Notes: generated by a model not told the origin, from the letters alone. Positions 46,185 to 56,243 are shown, counted from the first letter of the stretch. The stretch is DNA of 64,000 bases from Thermococcus litoralis DSM 5473 (GCF_000246985.2 NC_022084.1:305994-369993); one strand, 5' to 3'. Program-made: numbers and translations.

Positions 46185-46601
46185 TCACTCCCTCCCTTTC
46201 TTGAACTTTTTCCTAAATTGAGCAATGTCGAGCTTGACTTTCTTAACGGGTTTTTCCTCCCGTCTCTCTTTCGAGAGTTCCTTAAGCTTGAGCTTCTTTA
46301 AATACTTTTCCCATCCCTCTCTGGGACGGAACAATATAAACCTTTTGCCCCTCACGTCAATAAGTTCACTATCTGTAAGCTCCGCAACTTTTTCTGCTAT
46401 CGCTTTTCTGTCCATCTGGGTTGATATTAAAGCACCTTTTTTTATTTCAACTTTTAATATCCCGTCTTTCTTAAGCTGAGTATTGATCTCGTCAATGACG
46501 CTATCATCTAACCCTCTCTTACCAACCCACGCTTTAGGTTCAATATCGTAATATTTAGCCCTTATAGCCCTTCTCACCTTTCCAGGTAAGCGCTTTTCCA
46601 T
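46185..46601 (-). CDS. YhbY/CRM-domain RNA-binding protein
   Basis: The protein has about 138 residues from ATG 46601 with GAGGTGA upstream. The CRM signature is present (WVGKRGLDDSVIDEINTQLKK, LKVEIKKGAL, VDVRGKRFILFRP-type end). A basic, Lys-rich tail follows. YhbY proteins bind pre-ribosomal RNA, consistent with the linked S19e gene. Confidence 0.88.
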   Translation of the reverse strand: MEKRLPGKVRRAIRAKYYDIEPKAWVGKRGLDDSVIDEINTQLKKDGILKVEIKKGALISTQMDRKAIAEKVAELTDSELIDVRGKRFILFRPREGWEKYLKKLKLKELSKERREEKPVKKVKLDIAQFRKKFKKGRE

Positions 46602-46747
46602 CTCTCTCACCTCAAGTAATCTCGCCCTTACTCACGGACGCGAAGTTTTTTAGGAGAGGCCCTTTTTAAACCTTGCTTAAGGTATTGCACACCTTTGATC
46701 AAAAACCCTTATTAAGTTTTGGTCTTAACGTTATATTGGTGATTGCA

Positions 46748-47248
46748 ATGAAAGTGCTGTTTTTAAGTGCGGATGGATTTGAGGATTTGGAGTTAATATA
46801 CCCCCTCCATCGCATAAAAGAGGAAGGACATGAGGTATACGTGGCAAGCAACAAGAAGGACACCATAACCGGAAAGCATGGCTACTCTGTAAAGGTTGAC
46901 CTGCTGTTTGACGAAGTAGATCCAGATGAGTTTGATGCACTCGTATTGCCCGGCGGAAGAGCTCCAGAGATAGTTAGGATAAACCCAAAGGCCGTTGAGA
47001 TAGCTAAAAAGATGTTTGAGGCTGGAAAGCCAGTAGCGACAATATGCCACGGCCCGCAGATACTAATCTCTGCCGGAGTTTTAAAGGGAAGAAAAGGAAC
47101 ATGTGTTGTCACAATAAAAGACGACCTCATAAACGCGGGTGCAGAGTACATTGACAAGGAAGTTGTCGTTGATGGGAACTGGGTAAGTTCAAGACATCCC
47201 GGGGATTTATACGCCTGGATGAGAGAATTTGTAAAGCTTTTGAAGTGA
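46748..47248 (+). CDS. pfpI: PfpI-family protease/deglycase (DJ-1 superfamily)
   Basis: ATG 46748 (after GGTGATTGC) gives 166 residues, the length of the Pyrococcus enzyme; the 25-codon upstream extension is not family-like. The nucleophile is Cys 100 with His 101 (ATICHGPQ), with Glu in SADGFEDLE. The enzyme forms ring oligomers and is described as intracellular protease and as protein deglycase. Confidence 0.94.
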   Translation: MKVLFLSADGFEDLELIYPLHRIKEEGHEVYVASNKKDTITGKHGYSVKVDLLFDEVDPDEFDALVLPGGRAPEIVRINPKAVEIAKKMFEAGKPVATICHGPQILISAGVLKGRKGTCVVTIKDDLINAGAEYIDKEVVVDGNWVSSRHPGDLYAWMREFVKLLK

Positions 47249-47640
47249 ATTTTTCCTTCACTTTTATTTTTAGGTTTAAGCTTACAAGTAACAATTCCGT
47301 TTGGCATGTTTTGAAAAAAGAATCTGGATTAATAAAGATAGATTTTAAGTTCGAATTTTCGATGAACACCTTGCAGAGCTTTCTATAAACGTTGATAAAC
47401 TCTCAAAAACAATATTGGCTCCTAGATAAGAAGCAAATTTGAGAAATTGGAGACTTTTGAACAAACAGAAACCAAACAGAATGATTTCATGAAAAAAGCT
47501 TAAATAGGAGTTTTTCATTAATTAGAAACAAGTAAATAGATTAGATACATTAGTGGGAAGTTATGGAACTCCATGAAGCTTAGAGGTTTCACAGCTTCCC
47601 TAAAATATGAAGAACCCAATAGTTAGTATGGTGGTTGAAT
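47249..47640. other. Intergenic region with a possible hairpin
   Basis: About 390 bases hold no convincing ORF. Near the right end GGGAAG (47555-47560) can pair with CTTCCC (47595-47600), with a smaller TGGA-AC-TCCA palindrome inside. This may be a leader structure, operator or small RNA. The left part is T-rich and suits the terminator of pfpI. Confidence 0.35.
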
Positions 47641-48336
47641 ATGAAAGAAGATTTTGAGACCTCTGTATGGAATTACTTGAAAAGCCTAAAATGGGGAGAA
47701 TATGTAATAGTGGAGCACAGTTCCAGTGATCCCACACATCTACTTTTTTACGTTATAATCAACCAACTGAAGAAAAGCGATGTTCCGTTTGTAGTTATAG
47801 ACGTGCTTGATAAGTACTACCTCCTTAGAATGCATTTAGCAAGTGCCGGGATTGATACGAACATACTGGATGATATTCCGGTGATTAAACTAGGAGGAGT
47901 GCGCCACGTTGGGAAGATTACAAGTCTAGTCGAGAGAGTTGAAATTTCTCAAGATGCTCCGGTGTGGATACGACACTATCGGGATGCCCTTCGCAGAGTC
48001 GAAGAAAAGCTCGGCAGATATGTCAAGCTAATAGTGGGGATAGATTCACTGTTGCAACTCTACGAAGATAACATCTGGGAGCTTAATGCCTTAATGCTTG
48101 CAGGATTTGCTAGTATGATGGGAGACAAAGCTAGCAAGGGAATTGTGTTCCTAAATTCATCCGTACTTAACCCAAAGACAGTTTTAAAGCTTGAGGAGAT
48201 ATTCCCTCGGGTTTTAAAGCTAGAACTAAAAGAAGGGCAGCTAATCCTTAGGGTAGAAAAATCCGTTGATTTTGACGAGTACGGGCAAGAAATCAAAGTG
48301 AATGCCCAAAAACTGCAGGATGAACTGAGAACGTGA
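47641..48336 (+). CDS. DUF257 family protein (RecA-like fold)
   Basis: The protein has about 231 residues from ATG 47641 (GGTGGT ribosome site). The pattern WGEYVIVEHSSSDPTHLLFYVI, VPFVVIDVLDKYYLL, LIVGIDSLLQLYED and KGIVFLNSSVL matches DUF257 (PF03192), a family almost restricted to Thermococcales. It has a RecA/KaiC-like core whose P-loop is degenerate or absent. The function is unknown. Confidence 0.82.
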   Translation: MKEDFETSVWNYLKSLKWGEYVIVEHSSSDPTHLLFYVIINQLKKSDVPFVVIDVLDKYYLLRMHLASAGIDTNILDDIPVIKLGGVRHVGKITSLVERVEISQDAPVWIRHYRDALRRVEEKLGRYVKLIVGIDSLLQLYEDNIWELNALMLAGFASMMGDKASKGIVFLNSSVLNPKTVLKLEEIFPRVLKLELKEGQLILRVEKSVDFDEYGQEIKVNAQKLQDELRT

Positions 48337-48370
48337 ATTAAAAATCAGAAAATCAAAATATCAAAGGAGA

Positions 48371-50803
48371 TCAGAGAACTCCCCTGTCTCTGTTCTCCCC
48401 TCTAGTTAATTCAGCTCTGCCTTTGCTGAACATTTCCTCTATTTTCTTGTAGTACTCTATCGTCTCCTTGCTAACACTTGGGCCGACCTTCTTGAGTGCT
48501 TCCTCAAAGTCTTTCATTGTAACTTTGACTTTCTGCCTAATCTCGCTTGCCCTTGTGCCGGGCTTGATAATGCCCTCTGCTATTGCCCTTCTCATGGCAT
48601 TTAATGCCGCCTCTCTCACAACTGCTTCAATGTCAGCACCTGTGTATCCTTCGGTTCTCTTTGCTAGCTCCTCCAAGCTAACGTCCTCTGCCAGTGGAAC
48701 GTTCCTTGTGTGGACTTTGAAGATCTCAAGCCTTGCCTTCTCATCCGGTGCTGGAACAAGGATGAGCCTATCGAACCTTCCCGGTCTAAGTAAAGCCGGA
48801 TCAAGAATGTCAGGCCTGTTTGTGGCAGCAATAACCACAACACCACTGTTCTCCTCAATCCCGTCCATCTCCGTGAGCAGCTGGTTAATAAGCCTATCTG
48901 TAACTCTATTGACGTCTGTACCCCTTCTTGGGGCTATAGCGTCAATTTCGTCAATGAACACCACCGTAGGAGCAGCTTGTCTTGCCTTCCTAAAGATCTC
49001 CCTTATGTTCTTCTCGCTCTCTCCAACCCACTTGCTAAGAACTTCTGGCCCTCTAATGCCTATGAAGTTAGCTTCGCTCTCTGTTGCCACTGCCTTAGCT
49101 AGCAGGGTCTTACCAGTTCCTGGGGGACCATATAGGAGGATTCCCTTCGGTGGAGTGATTCCCATGGCCATAAACGCCTCAGGATACTTGAGGGGCCACT
49201 CCACAGCTTCTCTGAGCTGTTGCTTGACATCTTCAAGGCCTCCAATGTCTTCCCACCTAACGTTGGGAACCTCTAAGAGTACTTCTCTTAGAGCTGAAGG
49301 CTCAACCATCTTTAGAGCTTCGTAAAAGTCCCTCCTGGTTACCTTGAGCTCTTCAAGTACCTCCTTTGGAATGCTCTCTGCCTCGAAGTCTATCTTGCCC
49401 TCCTCGATGAGTCTTCTTAACGCAGCCATTGCGGCTTCTCTCGCTAATGCTGCCAAGTCAGCACCAACGAAGCCATGAGTCTTCTCAGCAAGCTCCTCAA
49501 GGAGAAGGTCAATCAAACGATGCCTAACTTCTTCATAGAGCCTCTCGTCAATCTCGCTGAGTAATCTCTTAATGTCCTCGTCCTTGTCGGGAGTTTTGTC
49601 TATCTTCTTAAGAGCCATCTCGGCAGATTCTCTGAACCTATCGTCCTGCTTAAGCTCCTCAAGGATTCTCTTAACGTCTCCTTTCCTGAAGTCAGGTTCA
49701 ATTGGCATTCCCCTTGTGTGGATTTGGAGTATTTCCTTTCTTCCCTGCTTGTCTGGAACACCAACTTCAATCTCCCTATCAAACCTACCAGGCCTTCTAA
49801 GAGCTGGATCCACTGCATCCGGCCTGTTAGTTGCACCAATGACTATTACCTTGCCCCTGCTCTTTAAGCCGTCCATTAGGGTAAGCAACTGAGCGACAAC
49901 TCTCTTCTCGACTTCACCTGTAACTTCTTCTCTCTTTGGTGCTATTGCATCAATCTCGTCAATGAAGATTATGCTCGGAGCGTTTTCCTCTGCCTCCTTG
50001 AAGACTTCTCTGAGTCTTTCTTCGCTTTCTCCGTAGTACTTGCTCATGATTTCTGGACCGTTAATTGCTATGAAGTGAGCATTAGCCTCATTAGCCACAG
50101 CCTTAGCTAGCAAAGTCTTACCAGTACCAGGAGGACCATAAAGCAAAACACCCTTAGGCGGCTCAATGCCGAGCTTTTCAAAGACTTCTGGGTGCTTGAG
50201 TGGAAGCTCAATCATCTCTCTGATTTTCTGTATAACATCTTTGAGACCACCAATGTCTTCGTAGGTAACTCCTAGGGCTGGTGTCTTTGCAACCTCCTTT
50301 ACGGGCTTCTCTGAGATCGTAAACTCGGTAAACTCCGTTATTTGTACTACTCCAGAAGGTGTAGTTGCCGTAACAACAAAAGTAAGCTCTTGTCCAAGAA
50401 CGCCTATTCTAATGTAGTCTCCCCTAACCACTGGTCTACCAACTAGCCTTGAGTGAAGCCAGTCGACAAAGTCTTGACCAAATCTAATGGGCTCTGTAGG
50501 AGCTAAAACAACTCTCTGTGCTTCTTTGACCTCTGCCTTTCTTATGGTCACCTCATCTCCAAGACCAACGCCGGCGTTCTTTCTTATTGTACCGTCCATT
50601 CTAATTATGTCAAGCCCCTCGTCCTCTGGATATGCGGGCCAAACCACTGCAGCTGTGTTTTTGGTACCGATAATCTCCACTATGTCACCAGGTTGAACGC
50701 CAATTTTTCTCATTGCACTCCTATCAATCCTAACAATCCCCCTACCAACATCCCTCTGGTAAGCGGAAGCAACTTTAAGCTTGATTTCTCTCTTTTCTGC
50801 CAT
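48371..50803 (-). CDS. CDC48/VAT AAA+ ATPase
   Basis: The 810-residue protein has an N-terminal double-psi barrel ([17 protein letters not shown]) followed by two AAA modules. Walker A GPPGTGKT occurs near residues 226 and 561, with a Walker [11 protein letters not shown] in each. It unfolds ubiquitin-like-tagged or damaged proteins and feeds the proteasome. GGAGGTGGTG precedes the start. No intein is present. Confidence 0.96.
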   Translation of the reverse strand: MAEKREIKLKVASAYQRDVGRGIVRIDRSAMRKIGVQPGDIVEIIGTKNTAAVVWPAYPEDEGLDIIRMDGTIRKNAGVGLGDEVTIRKAEVKEAQRVVLAPTEPIRFGQDFVDWLHSRLVGRPVVRGDYIRIGVLGQELTFVVTATTPSGVVQITEFTEFTISEKPVKEVAKTPALGVTYEDIGGLKDVIQKIREMIELPLKHPEVFEKLGIEPPKGVLLYGPPGTGKTLLAKAVANEANAHFIAINGPEIMSKYYGESEERLREVFKEAEENAPSIIFIDEIDAIAPKREEVTGEVEKRVVAQLLTLMDGLKSRGKVIVIGATNRPDAVDPALRRPGRFDREIEVGVPDKQGRKEILQIHTRGMPIEPDFRKGDVKRILEELKQDDRFRESAEMALKKIDKTPDKDEDIKRLLSEIDERLYEEVRHRLIDLLLEELAEKTHGFVGADLAALAREAAMAALRRLIEEGKIDFEAESIPKEVLEELKVTRRDFYEALKMVEPSALREVLLEVPNVRWEDIGGLEDVKQQLREAVEWPLKYPEAFMAMGITPPKGILLYGPPGTGKTLLAKAVATESEANFIGIRGPEVLSKWVGESEKNIREIFRKARQAAPTVVFIDEIDAIAPRRGTDVNRVTDRLINQLLTEMDGIEENSGVVVIAATNRPDILDPALLRPGRFDRLILVPAPDEKARLEIFKVHTRNVPLAEDVSLEELAKRTEGYTGADIEAVVREAALNAMRRAIAEGIIKPGTRASEIRQKVKVTMKDFEEALKKVGPSVSKETIEYYKKIEEMFSKGRAELTRGENRDRGVL

Positions 50804-50881
50804 TTACACCACCTCCATATTTTTAGCAGATGATCGTGATATCACTTATTTAAGCAAAAATTCAAAAAATAACGAAAGGGA

Positions 50882-51391
50882 TCACTCAATCTTAACCTCA
50901 AATCCTTCTTTTTCTTCCTTCTTTGTCGGGTGCTTCTTGGGAACCCTTATCTCAAGGACACCATTGTTGTACTTGGCCTTTGCCTTCTCTGGGATGACTT
51001 CCTCTGGCAATCTGATAACCCTTCTGTAGCCGCTGTAGTATCTCTCTATCCTTACTGCACCTTCTCTTTCAAGTTCTTGTTCTCTTTTGACCTGGGCTTC
51101 GATGTAGATTGTATCACTGGTTACCCTTACTTTGATGTCCTCTTTTCTGACTCCTGGAAGCTCAGCGGTAATAACGAACTCTTCACCGGTGTCAAAGATG
51201 TCAACGAATGGCTCTCTCCATACGCCCTCGCTTCTCATTTCAAATTCTTCCCTTGGCTCGCCGAATCTTCTGTAGCTCCAGAGTCTGGGACCCCTGAAGA
51301 ATTCATTGAATATCTCATCGATCTCTTCCTGAATCTCTCTCATTATGTCAAACGGGTCCCATATGTCTCTTCTCCACCATCTCCTTGCCAT
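50882..51391 (-). CDS. hsp20: Small heat-shock protein (Hsp20)
   Basis: The protein has about 169 residues. ATG 51391 (MARRWWRRDIWDPF) follows GGGAGGTGA. An alpha-crystallin domain spans residues about 60-150 (ELPGVRKEDIKVRV, GVLEIRVPK). The N-terminus is aromatic-rich as in archaeal sHsps. It is an ATP-independent holdase. The promoter has a strong TATA box and a palindrome over the start site, fitting heat-shock repression by a Phr-like factor. Confidence 0.94.
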   Translation of the reverse strand: MARRWWRRDIWDPFDIMREIQEEIDEIFNEFFRGPRLWSYRRFGEPREEFEMRSEGVWREPFVDIFDTGEEFVITAELPGVRKEDIKVRVTSDTIYIEAQVKREQELEREGAVRIERYYSGYRRVIRLPEEVIPEKAKAKYNNGVLEIRVPKKHPTKKEEKEGFEVKIE

Positions 51392-51425
51392 TTCCCTCAC
51401 CTCCCACCGCTTTTGGTTACCAATA

Positions 51426-51442
51426 GTTATTAAAATAATAAC
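51426..51442. promoter_or_regulatory. Palindrome downstream of the hsp20 TATA box
   Basis: GTTATTA-AAA-TAATAAC is perfect and lies between the minus-strand TATA box (GTTTATAAAGGG, 51442-51453) and the ribosome site, covering the expected transcription start. In Pyrococcus the repressor Phr blocks hsp20 from such a position. The match to the exact Phr consensus was not tested. Confidence 0.55.
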
Positions 51443-51535
51443 CCTTTATAAACTTTTCGATTTTAGTATAAAAGGGTAAGATTAACCTCACCGCAAGATT
51501 TATAAAGCGGGTTTAACCTTCTATAGTTTGAGTGC

Positions 51536-51612
51536 GGGGCGGTAGCTCAGCCTGGGAGAGCGCCGGACTGAAGATCCGGGTGTCGGGGGTTCAAATCCCC
51601 CTCGCCCCACCA
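51536..51612 (+). tRNA. tRNA-Phe (GAA)
   Basis: The cloverleaf is complete: acceptor GGGGCGG pairs with TCGCCCC (one G-U), D arm GCTC/GAGC, anticodon stem CCGGA/TCCGG around loop CTGAAGA (anticodon GAA), T arm GGGGG/CCCCC around TTCAAAT, discriminator A and encoded CCA. No intron. A TTTATAAAG TATA box lies about 35 bases upstream. Confidence 0.95.
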
Positions 51613-51681
51613 CGTTTTTCCTGTTCTGCGGAAACATAAAAATTTAAAAGTCTCATTCCATAGTGAGTTTCGGTGATGATA

Positions 51682-51939
51682 ATGAAGGGCATCGTATTGA
51701 GCTACATGAGAAGTAAAGAGAACCAGCACAACAACCACATGATTATCAAACCTATCGGAATTGACAGCAGAGAGCAGGCATCAGGGCTAATAGGGAAGAA
51801 GGTAATATGGAAGAGCCCAAGCGGAAAGCTCCTTGTTGGCAAGATTACAAGAACCCACGGCACAAGAGGGGAAGTAAAGGTAAGGTTCGAGAGGCCTTTG
51901 CCCGGCCAAGCTCTAGGAGACTATGTTGAAATAAAGTGA
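51682..51939 (+). CDS. rpl35ae: Ribosomal protein L35Ae
   Basis: The protein has about 85 residues. ATG 51682 follows GGTGATGAT; earlier GTG/ATG codons lie in the site. [35 protein letters not shown] and [13 protein letters not shown] are diagnostic. It follows tRNA-Phe and precedes trm1 on the same strand. Confidence 0.95.
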   Translation: MKGIVLSYMRSKENQHNNHMIIKPIGIDSREQASGLIGKKVIWKSPSGKLLVGKITRTHGTRGEVKVRFERPLPGQALGDYVEIK

Positions 51940-51970
51940 ACCCTCTTTCCTCTTTTTTGGAGGCAACTTA

Positions 51971-53107
51971 ATGGAGCTAATCAAACTCAAAGAAGGGAAA
52001 GCTGAGATTCTTGTGCCTAAAGCAGAGCGTATTTACGACGCTCCCGTATTTTACAATCCGGTAATGGCATTAAACAGAGACTTGAGCGTTCTCCTCCTAA
52101 AGGTTGTAAAAGCAGAGAGAGTTTTAGACGCTTTATCCGCCACAGGTATTAGGGGAATAAGATACGCCTTGGAAACCGAAGCGGATGAAATCTGGCTCAA
52201 CGATATAAATCCCGAGGCGTTTAAGCTGATAATTGAGAATTTAAAGCTCAATTTTGAAGGAGAACTAAAGATTAATGAGAGATCCGCAACTTTAAAGGAC
52301 AAAAAAACGTTAATAGCCACAAACAAAGATGCAAACCTTTTAATGGCCGAAAAGTTCAGGTACTTTGACTTCCTTGACCTCGATCCTTTTGGCTCTCCAG
52401 TGGAGTTCCTAGATTCTTCCCTTAGGAGTTTAAAGAGAAAAGGAGTCCTTGCACTGACGGCAACAGACACAGCTCCCCTTTGCGGAGCTCATCCAAAGGC
52501 ATGTCTGCGAAAGTATAATGCAAAGCCAGTAAGGGGAGAATTATGCCACGAAAGCGGTTTGAGGATTCTAATTGGAACTGTTGTCAGGTATGCGGCAAAA
52601 TACGATCTTGGTGTTGAGGTTCTCTTTGCCTACTATAAAGACCACTACTTCAGAGCGTTCTTAAGGCTAAAAGATGGTGCAAAGGAAGGAGATAAGGCCC
52701 TCAAAAACCTTGGATATCTCTACTTCGATACAAAGGCGGGAGAGTTTGAAGTTGAGAGGGCTTTCTTGCCAAGTAAACCGGATGCCTTCGGACCGCTGTG
52801 GCTTGGCCCCCTTAAGAACCAGGAAATCGTGGAAAAGATGAACGCCGAGGATAAAGGCGAACTGGCTGAGAAAAAGAAAGTCTCCAAATTTTTGAACGTT
52901 GTTGTTGAAGAGCTCGACGTGCCCTTTTTCTACGATATCCACGCTCTGGCAAGGAGAAACTCCCTTGAGGTGAGAAAGCTTTCAGATATAGCGGCTATGC
53001 TCCAAGAAAAGGGATATAGGGTTAGTAGAACGCACTTTTCTCCCACGGCAATAAAAACCGACGCTCCTTTTGAAGAGGTTCTGGAGGCATTAAAAGCCCT
53101 TCAGTAG
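51971..53107 (+). CDS. trm1: tRNA (guanine26-N2)-dimethyltransferase Trm1
   Basis: The 378-residue class I methyltransferase has the AdoMet motif [16 protein letters not shown] and the catalytic LDPFGSP near residue 138, then [17 protein letters not shown]. The C-terminal domain is winged-helix-like. It dimethylates G26 of tRNAs. GGAGGC precedes ATG 51971. The gene abuts the convergent MATE gene with no gap. Confidence 0.95.
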   Translation: MELIKLKEGKAEILVPKAERIYDAPVFYNPVMALNRDLSVLLLKVVKAERVLDALSATGIRGIRYALETEADEIWLNDINPEAFKLIIENLKLNFEGELKINERSATLKDKKTLIATNKDANLLMAEKFRYFDFLDLDPFGSPVEFLDSSLRSLKRKGVLALTATDTAPLCGAHPKACLRKYNAKPVRGELCHESGLRILIGTVVRYAAKYDLGVEVLFAYYKDHYFRAFLRLKDGAKEGDKALKNLGYLYFDTKAGEFEVERAFLPSKPDAFGPLWLGPLKNQEIVEKMNAEDKGELAEKKKVSKFLNVVVEELDVPFFYDIHALARRNSLEVRKLSDIAAMLQEKGYRVSRTHFSPTAIKTDAPFEEVLEALKALQ

Positions 53108-54472
53108 CTAAACCTTTATGTACTTCCATTTTCCCCCCTTAAATATCCACCAGAAGAAGAGCGCCGTTGTGAATGTCTCCAGCGTCATTGCAAGCCATGC
53201 CGCAATAACCCCCATTCCCCTAATGTGGATTATCCAGAAGGAGATTCCAAAGCCGAGAATGTAGGAAGGTATTATTCTAAACAAGAGCTTGCTTATTGCC
53301 GTTACGTACATCGGGCTCTTCGTGTCTCCAGCACCTCTGAGGGCACCACTGAGGACAAAAATCCATCCAAGGGGAATCTCACTTATCCCCACGATTATGA
53401 GATAAATGCTTGCGAGCCTAAGAACTTCAGCATAGTTCGGGTCGCTCTTTGTGACAAACGGCATGACAAGGTATTTGGGAAAGACCACCAAAATTATCGC
53501 CATGACCCCCATAAACACAGAGACCATTTTTAATGCCTCATAGACCACTTTTTCAGCCTTTTCTGGATTTCCCTCTCCAAGGCTCTGGCCAACCAAAGCC
53601 GATGCAGCAACGTTAAACCCAAAAGCCGGCATATAAGCAATGCTCTCCACCCTAAGTCCAACTTGGTGGGCTGCTAGTGCTATGGTACCAAAACGCGTGA
53701 CGATGCTAATGTAGAGGAAGTTGTAAAAGCTGAATATAACCCTCTCAATGGTTGCAGGGATTCCTATTCTTAAGATTCTCTTTATGGTTTCGAATTCAGG
53801 TTTAAACGATGGTCTAAACTTTAAAACGAGAGAACCCTTTAGAAAGAGAACCAATCCCACTATAAAGGCAATGAGAATTGACAAGCCTGAAGCTAACGCC
53901 GCTCCAACGACCTCAAGTCTTGGAAGACCAAAATGCCCGAATATTAAACCGTAGTTTAAGAAAACGTTTGCCCCGTTGGTCAGGAGGCTCAGCTTCATTG
54001 GGGTTTTTGTATCTCCAGCACCTCTAAGGGCACTAAAAGCTGCAAATGCCATAAAATTCACAGGATAAAACAGGAAGAATACACGTATGTACGAGTACCC
54101 AAGTCTCACAACCTCTTCACTCGCACCCATTATTCTCAACGCATCATCTCCAAAGAAAAGACCGAACAGCATCACCGGAATGCTCATTATAAATGCCAGA
54201 TATATGCTCTGCTCAAGCACCTTCTCAGCGGTTTCAATGTCCTTAGCCCCCACAAATCTGGCAACCAGTGCAAGAGTTCCAGTAGAGATTGCAAACATGA
54301 GTGGCATCATAAACCAAGAAAACTGCCCTCCAAGGCCAACGCTTGCTATAGCCAAAGAGCCGAGCTGTCCTACCATTATCATATCCACTAGGTTTACCAG
54401 AGTTTGGCCTATATTAGCGAGGATAGCAGGCCATGCCAGTGACCATAGCTTTTTTCTTAGTTCGCCGTCCAT
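53108..54472 (-). CDS. MATE-family efflux transporter
   Basis: The protein has about 454 residues and twelve membrane segments in two similar halves. The first half carries PAILANIGQTLVNLVDMIMVG and ALRGAGDTKTPM; the second repeats GALRGAGDTKSPM. These are MATE signatures. It exports organic cations in exchange for H+ or Na+. GTG 54481, three codons earlier, is an alternative start. Confidence 0.92.
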   Translation of the reverse strand: MDGELRKKLWSLAWPAILANIGQTLVNLVDMIMVGQLGSLAIASVGLGGQFSWFMMPLMFAISTGTLALVARFVGAKDIETAEKVLEQSIYLAFIMSIPVMLFGLFFGDDALRIMGASEEVVRLGYSYIRVFFLFYPVNFMAFAAFSALRGAGDTKTPMKLSLLTNGANVFLNYGLIFGHFGLPRLEVVGAALASGLSILIAFIVGLVLFLKGSLVLKFRPSFKPEFETIKRILRIGIPATIERVIFSFYNFLYISIVTRFGTIALAAHQVGLRVESIAYMPAFGFNVAASALVGQSLGEGNPEKAEKVVYEALKMVSVFMGVMAIILVVFPKYLVMPFVTKSDPNYAEVLRLASIYLIIVGISEIPLGWIFVLSGALRGAGDTKSPMYVTAISKLLFRIIPSYILGFGISFWIIHIRGMGVIAAWLAMTLETFTTALFFWWIFKGGKWKYIKV

Positions 54473-54532
54473 GGTGCTCACTTAGATTGTTGTCTTAACG
54501 ATTAGAGACAGAATAAAAAGAAGCATAGGGGG

Positions 54533-55537
54533 TTAAAAATCTTTTGCTAGAATGGAATCAAGGTTGAAGACCTTAAGACCAAAACGCTCCAAGGTTGATT
54601 CTATCTGCTCTTCGCTCAATCTGTAATCAAAAACAAATCCTTTTAACCCCGCTTTTGCTTCTTCTTTGCTAAATCCAAAGAGGCTAACCATTATCTCCAA
54701 AGCTTCTTTCTTCCTTTCCTCTAACCTTTCGGTGTTCTCCCTGTACAACTCCATAAATTCTTTGAAGATCTCCCCGTTAGTTTTTAGAAACTCTCGGTTT
54801 ACCCCCAAAGTACAGCAGGGGAATAACCCAAACTTTTCCGTGTACCTATACACCTTAAACCCTTTCTTCTCCAGCTTGCTCAGATAGGGCTCCCATATGC
54901 TCAGACCGTCGATCTCCCCTTCCAGAAATGATTTCATAATCTCCTCCGGCTTCTTGAAATAGACCACGTTCACCTTGCCAATGAGATCGTGCTTTTCCAG
55001 AAAGAGCTTCAGCATCGTTTCCATCGTGGAGAGCTCGGACGAGCCTATGGTTATCCCCTCTTTGAGTTCTTTCCTAACAACAAGGCCACTTCCCCCGAAA
55101 CCACAGCCCGCAGCGATTTTCAAGCTCTTGGTCAAAAGTCCAAAAAGTACTTGGGTCACTAATGGTGAACATGCCAGATCAACTTTGCCCAATGCTAAAG
55201 CATTTGTAAGCTCCAAGGCGCTGCTGTAAACGATTACCCTAACATCGTGCTTTTTTTCAAGATCTCTGGCTGTCAAAAGGGCATGAGGATACTCAGCGGC
55301 CTTTAACACCCCAAGTCTGAGAAGCCCCTTAATAGGAAATGGTGCTTCTTCAACAAGCCATATCCTATAGGCTTTTTTTCCTATCTCTCTTCTTACAATC
55401 ATTTTTTCAGATTCCAGGCTTTCAATCGCCTCGGCTATTGTGGATCTGGAGTAACCGAGTTCGTAGAGTTCACTTTGAAGTGCCCCTTCATGAGATTTTT
55501 CCCTAAGATACTCCAAAATATCATCTTTAGCACTCAT
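54533..55537 (-). CDS. wHTH regulator fused to NMT1-like solute-binding domain
   Basis: The protein has about 334 residues from ATG 55537. A TATA-like ATTATAAAAGC about 30 bases upstream makes the transcript almost leaderless. Residues 1-75 are a winged helix (ALQSELYELGYSRSTIAEAIESLESEKMIVRRE). Residues about 80-330 resemble NMT1/SsuA-type periplasmic binding proteins (LGKVDLACSPLVTQVL, GEIDGLSIWEPYLSKL), but no signal peptide exists. It is therefore likely a cytosolic one-component sensor of a small metabolite such as a thiamine precursor or sulfonate. The ligand is inferred only at the family level. Confidence 0.75.
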   Translation of the reverse strand: MSAKDDILEYLREKSHEGALQSELYELGYSRSTIAEAIESLESEKMIVRREIGKKAYRIWLVEEAPFPIKGLLRLGVLKAAEYPHALLTARDLEKKHDVRVIVYSSALELTNALALGKVDLACSPLVTQVLFGLLTKSLKIAAGCGFGGSGLVVRKELKEGITIGSSELSTMETMLKLFLEKHDLIGKVNVVYFKKPEEIMKSFLEGEIDGLSIWEPYLSKLEKKGFKVYRYTEKFGLFPCCTLGVNREFLKTNGEIFKEFMELYRENTERLEERKKEALEIMVSLFGFSKEEAKAGLKGFVFDYRLSEEQIESTLERFGLKVFNLDSILAKDF

Positions 55538-55591
55538 GAGAAAGGATAAGAATGCAGTGCTTTTATAATTTATCTCCAAAAAGAAAGAAAA

Positions 55592-55780
55592 TCAGAGGAC
55601 GTTCTTTGCCTTCTTCCACTTGTGACTCCAGCTGTATTTCCTTAGTCGCCTGCTTCTTCCAAAACCGCAAGCTGCACAGTAGCCTTTTCTAACGTTGAAG
55701 GCTTTTCTCCCGCATCTTCTGCACTTTATGTGAGTGGGAGTTCTGTTTCTTTTTCCATGAGGAGCTGTTCCACTTCCCAC
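55592..55780 (-). CDS. rpl37e: Ribosomal protein L37e
   Basis: The 62-residue basic protein has the zinc pattern CRRCG...CAACG and [13 protein letters not shown] 55780 follows GAGAGGTGAGG. It lies 17 bases after the LSm gene on the same strand, the usual archaeal LSm-L37e operon. Confidence 0.95.
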   Translation of the reverse strand: MGSGTAPHGKRNRTPTHIKCRRCGRKAFNVRKGYCAACGFGRSRRLRKYSWSHKWKKAKNVL

Positions 55781-55797
55781 GAAGCCTCACCTCTCGC

Positions 55798-56028
55798 TCA
55801 TTCTATCTCAACCGGGGAGATAGCCAACACATTGTCCCCTCTAATAACGATCTTGCCATAATTCTTCTTTGGCTCACCATCTTCAATAAGCTGGGCATCA
55901 GCCAAAACAACGTTCAGGTGGATATCATAACCGATGAGTCTTCCTCTAAACTCGGCTCCTCTCTTGAGGATCACCAAAACTTCCTTATCAAGTGACTTGT
56001 GTATAACATCGAGTGGTCTTTCCGCCAT
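55798..56028 (-). CDS. LSm (Sm-like archaeal) RNA-binding protein
   Basis: The 76-residue protein starts MAERPLDVIHKSLDKEV. Sm1 is seen in LKRGAEFRGRLIGYDIHLNVVL and Sm2 in IVIRGDNVLAIS. It forms a heptameric ring that binds U-rich RNA. A GGAGGG ribosome site precedes the ATG. It is co-transcribed with L37e. Confidence 0.95.
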   Translation of the reverse strand: MAERPLDVIHKSLDKEVLVILKRGAEFRGRLIGYDIHLNVVLADAQLIEDGEPKKNYGKIVIRGDNVLAISPVEIE

Positions 56029-56156
56029 TTTTCTTCCCTCCTAAATAATCAAAGATAGAGTTCACAGTGATAACGGGAAGCTTGCTTTATAACTCTTTCC
56101 CTTCTTGAGCATAAGTCTAATTAAGGGGAGAAGCAAAAGAGAGTGAGGGTGAAAAA

Positions 56157-56234
56157 ATGAAGCTAATTGATGTATCAAGAACGGTCATGGAGCAGGTCTT
56201 AGGAGTTGAAAAGGGAGAATTCACAATACGCTGA
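56157..56234 (+). CDS. 25-codon ORF coupled to ychF
   Basis: ATG 56157 is preceded by GAGGGTGAAAAA, a strong ribosome site. The frame encodes 25 residues (MKLIDVSRTVMEQVLGVEKG and five more) and ends in TGA inside CTGAGGTGAT, the ribosome site of ychF. It may be a regulatory leader peptide, a true microprotein, or the remaining start of a longer deleted gene. No family is recognised. Confidence 0.5.
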   Translation: MKLIDVSRTVMEQVLGVEKGEFTIR

Positions 56235-56243
56235 GGTGATAGC

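Noticed and set aside
48468-49325. 285-codon frame opposite CDC48
   Set aside because: It is a shadow of a highly conserved gene: Ser/Leu-rich, with no ribosome site.
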